The notes below the pieces were generated by a model. The model was not told the DNA's origin, ran no database searches, and saw nothing but the letters and a program-made list of their open reading frames with translations. A stretch of DNA of 64,000 nucleotides, from positions 1-64,000 of the forward strand of contig LT635915.1 of the NCBI GenBank assembly GCA_900128565.1, given 5' to 3'. Below are positions 40,301 to 46,768 of the stretch, piece after piece; position 1 is the stretch's first letter; every line of letters starts with the position of its first letter. The DNA is from Stramenopiles sp. TOSAG23-6. Taxonomy: Eukaryota; Sar. Position numbers and translations under genes: made by a program.

Positions 40301-40429
40301 TTTTTTCTTCCCTTTTACCACTGATGTTGTCGAGATGGTCGTAAGAGACGTGCTCCCAAATTGTCGATTTTGAAACCCACTAACAGCATATCGCCAAAGT
40401 ATAGATTTATAATTTGAATGGAGCGTCAT
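37370..40429 (-). CDS. Bacterial-type MutS homologue, probably mitochondrial (MSH1-like)
   Basis: 1019 aa from the first ATG (a GTG lies 24 bases upstream). The first ~35 residues are basic, fitting a mitochondrial presequence. The mismatch-reading domain has QLGDFYELFETDA, with the Phe-x-Glu element that stacks on mispairs, placing it with bacterial MutS1 and mitochondrial MSH1. The ATPase near 825-1000 shows Walker A TGPNMGGKTTFLRQ, the S-loop, Walker B LVVIDEVGRGTA and the His switch ATHFHDL. It ends about 50 residues after the ATPase, so the GIY-YIG nuclease of plant and some algal MSH1 is absent. A 45-bp in-frame duplication (38511-38600) encodes VVDSSDR twice. Role: mismatch repair or recombination surveillance, likely of mtDNA. 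Confidence 0.9.
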   Translation of the reverse strand: MTLHSNYKSILWRYAVSGFQNRQFGSTSLTTISTTSVVKGKKKTSKLMQQYASQKNKFSNYILFFQLGDFYELFETDAITASAQLDIQLTKRVYDGREVPMCGFPLASLQDNLRKLVTNGHKVAICNQVETTTEAKQRGVGSIIERKIERLVTPGTLTDEEQLDPNFSSFLCAIDIDHCQAHTTCGDLSIGLAWLDLSTGEFKCRKTGLSELGSHLSSIRPSEILMRRETMERFDDEVKLDDIVTKEDRFWDSANLAAIAGKNCCLTLFPLIATDGDSGNIDDVYGMNHCNNYSHKVTDHLSLSQVERSGVELILQYVNHTQCGSKPTLRPLTQISPKDCMVIDAASRVSLELTTSSNQSRGNDTLLSKLRNTLTAAGGRELSARISAPLTDVNTINRRLETVSIFFKDLDDICDTAKRILKQCGDMERSLQRLALGRGSPRDLKCIGTTIKQASELRRSLCPILDKDVTKTVDSDFLSSTMCNEFDIPYVIDPLLPNSELIDLYTSLNDALVEDKIPANINLGGFIQDGFNKFVDEKRNLRRDASEHVKAVEEEYKAELSCPPSKLSIKQNNMLGYFIEVRTSGWDIESCDALSVRISSASKTSGKKTGKKEQGQRVVDSSDRLKKENGQRVVDSSDRFSGSINDAHGVNNNLESLLSSSAILGENEKHETTVFECVRSSNLYRRYKTKQLSKLDVQIKNAGNDAIKLEKQIFRDLRNACVDHSKSISELSEFIATVDVHISMAEAARKLDLVKPILDNSRDLFVLDGRHIVVESAYLSNHPPITFVPNNVSLSCSNSESFPPWTDNKTNSCTQNVDEKSEENTSRIWLITGPNMGGKTTFLRQCAQIACMAQSGSFVPATAARIGIVDRVFSRVGASDDISRGRSTFLVEMEETAAILASATSRSLVVIDEVGRGTAPSDGQAIAQAVLEELIQRDCRTLFATHFHDLVQVPGVALRTLEVAITNTDSKTKCSSKPIFTHRVVSGIASSSYGVNVARIAGLPENVVQRATDIMVQKL

Positions 40430-40739
40430 CAGTATAGAGAGTTTGAGTATCACTTTGAGTGGTACGTAAGGAAGTTCTTATATCAGATTCAAGAGTTTGA
40501 ATAATCACAAGAGAAATTTGAGAATTTAGTAGCTAATTTTTGTGACCCGGACATTCATTCATCTTAGCCGTTAGGTATGAAATTTTCGTACGGCGCCCCC
40601 ATCGCCATCATCAGATGTGTGTGCTCGCTTCAAAAGAAGTTTCTGTTCGAGTTCTCGAAAGAACTTTTTGAGAAACGTTTGAAATTGAATATTCAATATT
40701 ACAGCTTAAATAATTGAAATTAGGTAAGCAGATTTCAAT
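40430..40739. promoter_or_regulatory. Divergent promoter, MutS and WBP2-like genes
   Basis: 310 bp without a gene. AGTTCTCGAAAGAACT (40650-40665) is a hairpin-type inverted repeat containing alternating TTC/GAA units that resemble a heat-shock element. ATTGAATATTCAAT near 40686 is a perfect palindrome. Confidence 0.45.
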
Positions 40740-41408
40740 ATGTCACTTAACCCAGCACTTGTGGGCTCTATACCAGCTGACGGTGAATATTTTATACTTC
40801 GAAGGGACTCAATAGACTTTACTGTTGATGTCGAGGGCGTAGGGAAGTTCAAATCGAGCAAAGGCAGCTTGTTCTTTACTACCCTTAGAATGGTATTCAT
40901 TAGCAAAGACGTGTCAAAAAATAGAGATCCAGATGCATTTTATGGGTTTGATATTCCTTTAGCTAAAATTCAGGGAGAAGAATTCCATCAACCAATTTTT
41001 GGGGCAAATAATCTTACTGGAAGTGTAGAAAAATGGCGTGTCGGTCCCTCTAACTTTAAGATTACATTTCGTAGTGGAGGTGTAGGTACGTTTTTACCAC
41101 TACTCATTCGATTTTTAGATAAGCATCGCCGTCAACAAATGCAATCTGGGGGTCAATTTTATCAGTTTGTCCATCAAGGTGGCCTAATTCAAGGTTCTCA
41201 AGCTGCTTTTGTAGACCCCTCGGACCCAAGTGTCATTTTTATTAGTCAGCCATTTGCTACTGAAGTTGCAGAACCTGTAGTTAACGATCGGGGTGAACAG
41301 GAATATACTCCTGTTGCACAGCCTTTAAACACTGCTTCTCCCGCTTCTGGTAGTCGTAGCATGTATTCGCAATATTTGTTAGGTACTCCTGTTATCCTTC
41401 CTATGTGA
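40740..41408 (+). CDS. WBP2-like GRAM-domain protein
   Basis: 222 aa. Residues about 1-135 match the GRAM/PH-like domain of WW-domain-binding protein 2: SLFFTTLRMVFISKD, then FDIPLAKIQGEEFHQPIFGA and FKITFRSGGVGTFLPLL. These lie in the order and spacing of the animal protein. The C-terminal part is short and contains few prolines, with no PPxY motif, so WW-domain binding is not supported here. WBP2-type proteins occur across eukaryotes, and their general function outside animals is unclear. Confidence 0.85.
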   Translation: MSLNPALVGSIPADGEYFILRRDSIDFTVDVEGVGKFKSSKGSLFFTTLRMVFISKDVSKNRDPDAFYGFDIPLAKIQGEEFHQPIFGANNLTGSVEKWRVGPSNFKITFRSGGVGTFLPLLIRFLDKHRRQQMQSGGQFYQFVHQGGLIQGSQAAFVDPSDPSVIFISQPFATEVAEPVVNDRGEQEYTPVAQPLNTASPASGSRSMYSQYLLGTPVILPM

Positions 41409-41517
41409 GCGTAAAATTTATAGTATTGTAAGAAGGCGTATGAAAAAATTATATAAGAAGTGGCCGAAACTTGAAATATTTGGGAAATAGTTTACAGCCA
41501 TGGTTTTTATAACAAAA

Positions 41518-42930
41518 TTAAAAAATATCAAAATATGTATCTTCGCAAAATGCAACTTCAAACATACTATTAAAATCTTCACAATAACGAATTTCCAACT
41601 TATCTAAAAATTCTATACAAGCTTTAACTGTTTCATAGTCTTGATGGGAAATACTTTTTCCTATCGATCTTTTTCTCATTCTTTCTAACGTATTGTTCAC
41701 ATCTTCTTCATTTGCTTTTGGTAGTATCAAACATTGTGTATTAGAATAAACAGTTGCTAATAAACATTGCTCAACAAGTCCTGCATCCGCCGGAATTATA
41801 TCCACATCGCTACTAATAGAACCTAATATACCAACATCTGGTCTAAGACCTCTTCCTAATGCTTTTGAAACAAAACTAAGAGCCATTGCACATGAACTTC
41901 CATTTTCTACAGCAGTATTACCACTTAATGTTATACAAAAATTGTTCTCCTGGAGCGATTTGACATTAGATAAGTACGCACGCATGAATTTCTGTGATGC
42001 GGCTAAAGCATTTTCAGCTTCCCTTTGTACTGATAGATTATCATTTGCACAGCTATCCAACGTGTTCCATTTGTTTTCTCTATATCTAATTTGTATTTTA
42101 CCATCGTTTTGTATTTCCTTTCCAAAATCTACTATTGAAACATCCATAAAAAGGGGTCCATGTTGGTCCATTGACGTAGCGGAGAGACTCATACAGTGAC
42201 CAGGTGGAGGTATTTCAAACCTCATGGGCGGCGATAAGGCTAATATATTGTATGTAGAATTCACTGTATCAACCGAACTACTGACTAAATCACTGTTATC
42301 AATTTCTATAACTTTGTTTATATCACTAGATAAGTATGGCACTCCAAGTTGGATGAAACCCGCAGGTTCCAGGACACTTTTTACAAATTGTTTTGTCTTA
42401 TTTCCAAACTTGATACTATCATCACCATCACCACGCGGTAGAGCTAACAATACAATACCACGTTTAATTGCTGTTAACTGTGAAAGTCTCTTTAAAATAC
42501 GGCAAGTATTCTGTAAAGATGTGGCAGTCAGTGCTCGTGGTAAAACTCTCAATGCTACGTCAAAAGCCTCACCATGAGGTGAATATTTTCCAGAAAAGGA
42601 TATGGAGCTAGACTTTTGAAGTACAGAAGGACGCGGGTCTTTTTCTCCCATAATACGATAACTAATTTTGCTAGAGTCAAAATAAGAGGATATACGTCGC
42701 AATCGCCACGATAACTTCATACGATTCAACATTGATGTTTCACAAGCGGTAACTTCGCCAAACAAAGAACCAATTTGGAGGGTATTTTCCCCAGTTCCTG
42801 CATCGACATGTACAAGAGACATTGATTTTAATAAAGAAACAACTTTCGAAGCGTCAGTCTCATTTCGAGTCGAAATTGCCTTGCGAAGAAATGCAAGCCA
42901 CTGAGGCGTTTTCATTACCGGAAGCGACAT
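41518..42930 (-). CDS. Lon-protease-fold (S16-like) protein lacking the catalytic lysine
   Basis: 470 aa. The C-terminal ~140 residues resemble the Lon proteolytic domain. VENGSSCAMALSFVSKALGR (341-360) aligns with DGPSAG-A--A--SA--GR, and DVGILGSISSDVDIIPADAG is followed by LVEQCLLA and LILPKANEEDV, matching the Lon order to the end. Ser346 sits at the nucleophile. The lysine of the Ser-Lys dyad (GGLKEK in Lon) is replaced by Val386 (AGLVEQ). No AAA+ module precedes it. The N-terminal half is unfamiliar. It is probably a non-proteolytic relative. I rest on motif order alone, so the assignment is moderate. Confidence 0.55.
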   Translation of the reverse strand: MSLPVMKTPQWLAFLRKAISTRNETDASKVVSLLKSMSLVHVDAGTGENTLQIGSLFGEVTACETSMLNRMKLSWRLRRISSYFDSSKISYRIMGEKDPRPSVLQKSSSISFSGKYSPHGEAFDVALRVLPRALTATSLQNTCRILKRLSQLTAIKRGIVLLALPRGDGDDSIKFGNKTKQFVKSVLEPAGFIQLGVPYLSSDINKVIEIDNSDLVSSSVDTVNSTYNILALSPPMRFEIPPPGHCMSLSATSMDQHGPLFMDVSIVDFGKEIQNDGKIQIRYRENKWNTLDSCANDNLSVQREAENALAASQKFMRAYLSNVKSLQENNFCITLSGNTAVENGSSCAMALSFVSKALGRGLRPDVGILGSISSDVDIIPADAGLVEQCLLATVYSNTQCLILPKANEEDVNNTLERMRKRSIGKSISHQDYETVKACIEFLDKLEIRYCEDFNSMFEVAFCEDTYFDIF

Positions 42931-43248
42931 TTAGTTTTTAGACTCTCCAATACAGTCGAAAGGATTCAATAAAAGCTCTGTCAATACTGATGTTGACGAA
43001 ATATGTAGAAATAATCTAATTAAATTGTAGCTGAATTATTGTATTAGTAGTCCTAATGGCGCAAGGTTTACTATGACGACAGAGACAGTGTGTGTACGCA
43101 GAAACTTTTTGACCACATTCGACACGAAAATCCAAAGACATCAAGAAATTCAAACATCAATCTTTCTAATCAAAACTAAAAAAAATACGAGTTTGGAAAC
43201 TTTGGAACTTGGAACGAAGAGTCTCGAAGAATCGCACGTGTCTAAACT
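42931..43248. promoter_or_regulatory. Divergent promoter, Lon-fold and CBS-TPR genes
   Basis: 318 bp. CACGTG at 43235-43240 lies only 9 bp before the CBS-TPR start codon; TTTGAC is at 43108-43113. A frame from 43073 begins with ATG but is out of phase with the CBS gene, and a TAA lies 6 bp before that gene's ATG. An upstream exon joined by splicing cannot be excluded. Confidence 0.45.
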
Positions 43249-45636
43249 ATGGTTTATCAGGATGCAGTTGTTGCAGCATCTGCTTCTGTATATGATGCTG
43301 CGGTGCTGATGAAGAATCATCGTGCTAGTGCTGTCGTTGTTTTGGATTCTAATCAAAAAGTTGCTGGCATCATCAGTGAAAAGGACCTCTGTCGCTTTGT
43401 GGTTGCTCACAACGGGACTGTAAATGGTGATACCGTAGAAATGTCTAGTGGCCAAGCAGCGCACAAAGTCAAGGTTTCCAAAGTTATGACACGCCGTCCT
43501 ACATGTGCAGTGATTTCTGGTGATGAATCAAAAAAGGCTGCTGAGTTTCGCGAGATAATGGAGACAATGCAGAGACGCCATTTTCGTCACATGCCAGTTA
43601 CCGACTCCCAGGGTCGTTTCCTGGAGTTGCTAGATGTACTTTCCGTGACTAAGCAACTGGCAATTTTAGAGCAGGAACATTTCAATGATTCCGAAGAATC
43701 AGAAAGTTCAGAAAAGCCTCTGAAGAGTAAATCTTGGCTTAAGTCGCTTGTCCGCCATTTGACCAGAACAACAAAAAGTGATGGTCAAACAGGAAAGACT
43801 CAAGATTTGAATAATGACGGAATGTCTCAAGTATCATGTGCTCTTGTTTCATCATTACTACTTGAGTCAATTAGTCTTGATAATGATGATGATACTCCTC
43901 AGCTTATGCAAAAAGGGAATCATGGACGCAGATTACACTGTCAGCTACCACCAACAGCGACAGTGACTGACGCATTGAATATGATGCTTGATCAAAGAAC
44001 TAGTGCGGTACTTGTTGAAGCGGTGGACAAATCAGAGGACGAAAATAAATTGGTTGGTATTTTCACCGAGAGAGATTTAGTAAGTCGTGTTCTTTCTGAA
44101 GGATGTAACCCACATACTACTCAACTAGGTCTTGGTGGGACACGTGGCACCGGTGTTATGACTGCGAAACCATTCACAGTAAATACATACAGTTCAGTAG
44201 AGAGTGCACTACAATTGTTAATATCGAAACAATTTCGTCATTTACCTGTTGTAAATAAACGTGGTTGTGTCGTAGGACTTTTAGATATTCTCCAAATTAC
44301 AACTCATTTTTTTGATACGAAAACACGTGCAACGAACGAAGAAGAAGACTCGAAAGATAATACATTAGATACCATTGATAATACTAAGAAACAGAAAAAA
44401 CGAAAAACTTGGGGTGCAAAATTACTCGGTAAATTTGCTGCTCGTTTTGGTAGCAAACGTAAAGGTGAAGAATCGAATAGTCCAGTTCCATTAAAACGGA
44501 GTCGAACTAACGATACTAGTTGTAGAAATAGTAAAGATATTGGAGTATGTGTACAAAATGACTCTTCACCTGATATTACTACATTAAATGATGATACTAC
44601 ATTAAATGATGACACTACATTAAATGATGATGGTAATATGGATGCGTCAAAAGGTGTGTCAGCTACAAGAGACTCAAAAGAGTCACCTGCTTGGATGGTT
44701 GCAGCTAAACTTGGAGACGGCAGATTGCTTGAAGGTGATTTTGAAGCTGCTGTTAGATGCTATTCGGATGCAATAATCCCATCTGGTATATCAAAGGAGA
44801 ACACAACTCAACCAGTTCCAGTTCCAGTTAAAGCCCGATTACTCATACGCCGTGCGAATGCACTTTTCGGTTTACACAGATNNNNNNNNNNNNNNNCTCA
44901 GCGTGACTATGAGAATGTTCTTGAACTATGTGGTGATGCTGAAGCTGCAACACGTGCAAGAAATGATGCTCTCTGTGGATTAGCTGAAATAATGACATCA
45001 AAAAAAATGTTTGAGGTTGCAGGTCAGAAACTCGCAATGGTCACCAATATTAAGAAACGTGCCGAGACTGCAGCTGTTACACTTCGAGCTGCTGCAGAGA
45101 CTGCAAAGGCGGCAGGTAATGCTGATTACTCCAATGGGCTATTTCCTGTAGCAATGGGTTGCTATACTGTTGCACTGCGGGCTAACGCAGCTCTTCGTGT
45201 CGCGGAAGGCAATGATGGAAAGAAGACACAAAAAGAATCTTTAGCGTTACAAGCGTTTGATCATGTTGTGCTCTCGAATCGTGCAGCATGTTACCAACAA
45301 ATGGGTGATCATCGCATGGCATTGGGAGATTGTAAAGCATCAATTAAAGTAGAACGAAAATATGCCAAGGCATGGCGCCGCTTAGCTGCTTCATATGCAT
45401 CTTTAGGTAATTTTGCAGAAAGTTTGGAGGCTGCGTTAAATGGTCTAAAATCGTGCCCCGGAGATGAACAACTGAATGCTGCTGTGAAAACTGCATCAGA
45501 AAAAATACCTTCTAAACAAGCTAGTTCTAATGTACTGCCATTATCAGAAAGTAAACAAAACCAAAGCAATCATACTGAAAAGCGTGCATCTGTATCAATG
45601 TTGGCAAATCTCATGCGAAAACAACAGGCACAGTAG
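43249..45636 (+). CDS. Four-CBS-domain protein with C-terminal TPR repeats
   Basis: 795 aa. Two CBS pairs (Bateman modules) are clear. CBS1/2 has VYDAAVLMKNHRASAVVVLD with GIISEKDL, and HFRHMPVTDSQGRFLELLD. CBS3/4 has VTDALNMMLDQRTSAVLVEA with GIFTERDL, and FRHLPVVNKRGCVVGLLDIL. These modules sense adenine nucleotides. The C-terminal third carries TPR helices (EGDFEAAVRCYSDAI, DYSNGLFPVAMGCYTVAL, SNRAACYQQMGDHRMALGDC), suggesting chaperone or scaffold binding. The linker has an 18-bp x3 repeat (44578-44631, TTLNDD). The ATG sits just before CBS1, so a few residues could be missing from an unseen upstream exon. A 15-N run (44882-44896) keeps the frame. Confidence 0.85.
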   Translation: MVYQDAVVAASASVYDAAVLMKNHRASAVVVLDSNQKVAGIISEKDLCRFVVAHNGTVNGDTVEMSSGQAAHKVKVSKVMTRRPTCAVISGDESKKAAEFREIMETMQRRHFRHMPVTDSQGRFLELLDVLSVTKQLAILEQEHFNDSEESESSEKPLKSKSWLKSLVRHLTRTTKSDGQTGKTQDLNNDGMSQVSCALVSSLLLESISLDNDDDTPQLMQKGNHGRRLHCQLPPTATVTDALNMMLDQRTSAVLVEAVDKSEDENKLVGIFTERDLVSRVLSEGCNPHTTQLGLGGTRGTGVMTAKPFTVNTYSSVESALQLLISKQFRHLPVVNKRGCVVGLLDILQITTHFFDTKTRATNEEEDSKDNTLDTIDNTKKQKKRKTWGAKLLGKFAARFGSKRKGEESNSPVPLKRSRTNDTSCRNSKDIGVCVQNDSSPDITTLNDDTTLNDDTTLNDDGNMDASKGVSATRDSKESPAWMVAAKLGDGRLLEGDFEAAVRCYSDAIIPSGISKENTTQPVPVPVKARLLIRRANALFGLHRXXXXXXQRDYENVLELCGDAEAATRARNDALCGLAEIMTSKKMFEVAGQKLAMVTNIKKRAETAAVTLRAAAETAKAAGNADYSNGLFPVAMGCYTVALRANAALRVAEGNDGKKTQKESLALQAFDHVVLSNRAACYQQMGDHRMALGDCKASIKVERKYAKAWRRLAASYASLGNFAESLEAALNGLKSCPGDEQLNAAVKTASEKIPSKQASSNVLPLSESKQNQSNHTEKRASVSMLANLMRKQQAQ
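44882..44896. other. Assembly gap of 15 Ns
   Basis: A run of 15 Ns inside the first TPR hairpin of the CBS-TPR gene. The frame is open on both sides with this length, so the estimated size is consistent with the protein. Confidence 0.95.
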
Positions 45637-45722
45637 TGAAGGTTTTGTACTAATAACAGTAGTAAGCAATACATCAATGCTTTTTGAAATTTCAATAAAG
45701 TATTGTTGAGTAGGAAGGAAAT

Positions 45723-46538
45723 TTATTTAGTTTTGAAATGATTCGAATGTTTCTTTTTGTTTTTTAATCTTTTGCTTCTAGAAAGTTCCGGAACTGCCAC
45801 ACCTTGTTTACTAGAATTTGAAGCCGCACCTGTTCCATGCCGTTCAAATCCTTTAGCTACACCCGTAGCTGGTGTAGAGGATTTGACACTATCTGTATTA
45901 GAAAGTGATGAAGAAGGCAACATTGCGTTGAATGTATCCAATGAATAACCTGATAAAAATTCCCCCTTAGTTTTATCTAAGAGTAAATTTGACTTATGTG
46001 TAAAAACTTTTAAAGGTTGAAAACGGTCTCGACCTTCTTGTGTTGTAGACCTGGGTGGAATCACACGAACAATATTATGTAGTGCAACCTCAAATGGCTC
46101 GCCAATTCCATACATTGAATGTGGTGTTATAGAAAGTCGTTGTGGTAATTTTTGCTTCGTGCAAATTGGAAGCAAGTGTATTTCGTGAATAACATGTTTT
46201 GCGAACCATGGGACCGCCAACACAACTGCTGTTGATGCTATCGCTGTAACACATGTCATTGCCATGCCATAACTCTCTAAACCTCCAGGTATATTCATCG
46301 CAAGCACTGCAGAGTTGGTAGTAAAAGCCCATTGTGCAGCCATACACATTGACGAAATACGAAAAGCCCATTTATGGTTACAGTGATAAATAAAAACACG
46401 ATTATCACCAACTTGATGCCTAGTATCACCTACTTGTTCCAGCGAAGCCGCGGTAGTTCGAAAGCTCACCTTGGGGGTAAAACCGAAGAGCAACCCCCTT
46501 ATTGATGGCAAAGAACGTGAATACAACTTGCGCAACAT
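45723..46538 (-). CDS. TMEM223/TMEM70-like mitochondrial membrane protein
   Basis: 271 aa. The first ~45 residues are basic and Ser-rich, as in a mitochondrial presequence. VFIYHCNHKWAFRISSMCMA followed by a hydrophobic stretch, and a second helix near CVTAIASTAVVLAVPWFA, give two transmembrane segments separated by a short loop. A beta-rich soluble part follows (RLSITPHSMYGIGEPFEVAL). This layout matches the TMEM70/TMEM186/TMEM223 group, which assists inner-membrane complex assembly; the opening of the first helix is most like TMEM223. The assignment is by layout and a short motif, so only moderate. The tail is Lys-rich. Confidence 0.5.
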   Translation of the reverse strand: MLRKLYSRSLPSIRGLLFGFTPKVSFRTTAASLEQVGDTRHQVGDNRVFIYHCNHKWAFRISSMCMAAQWAFTTNSAVLAMNIPGGLESYGMAMTCVTAIASTAVVLAVPWFAKHVIHEIHLLPICTKQKLPQRLSITPHSMYGIGEPFEVALHNIVRVIPPRSTTQEGRDRFQPLKVFTHKSNLLLDKTKGEFLSGYSLDTFNAMLPSSSLSNTDSVKSSTPATGVAKGFERHGTGAASNSSKQGVAVPELSRSKRLKNKKKHSNHFKTK

Positions 46539-46768
46539 TAAGAAACTGCAGTAGTTGTGATAAGTGGTATAGTAGTAGTAGTACTACACCTTACCTGCTG
46601 TTGAGGAGGATAGAACCGGACAAGAAATGTTGACATGGCCAATGCGCGCCACGTGGCATTTTTAGCTATATTTTTTTCAAGCAATATTGCTCCTGTGTCG
46701 TGTGTGATGATTGAGATTACCTTTTTAAACGATAATATCTACCATCAAACCGCTGTGGTATTCTCAAA
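46539..46768. promoter_or_regulatory. Divergent promoter, TMEM223-like and sulfotransferase genes
   Basis: The shortest divergent spacer, 230 bp. A CCAAT box (46639-46643) is followed by GCGCGCC and CACGTG (46650-46655), the same GGCCAAT-then-CACGTG order seen upstream of prefoldin 4. A (TAG)n-like stretch lies near 46570. Confidence 0.5.

Noticed and set aside
43073-43309. Frame from an ATG at 43073 running into the CBS-TPR gene
   Set aside because: It is out of phase with the CBS domain and shows no motif; a spliced upstream exon remains possible but is unsupported.
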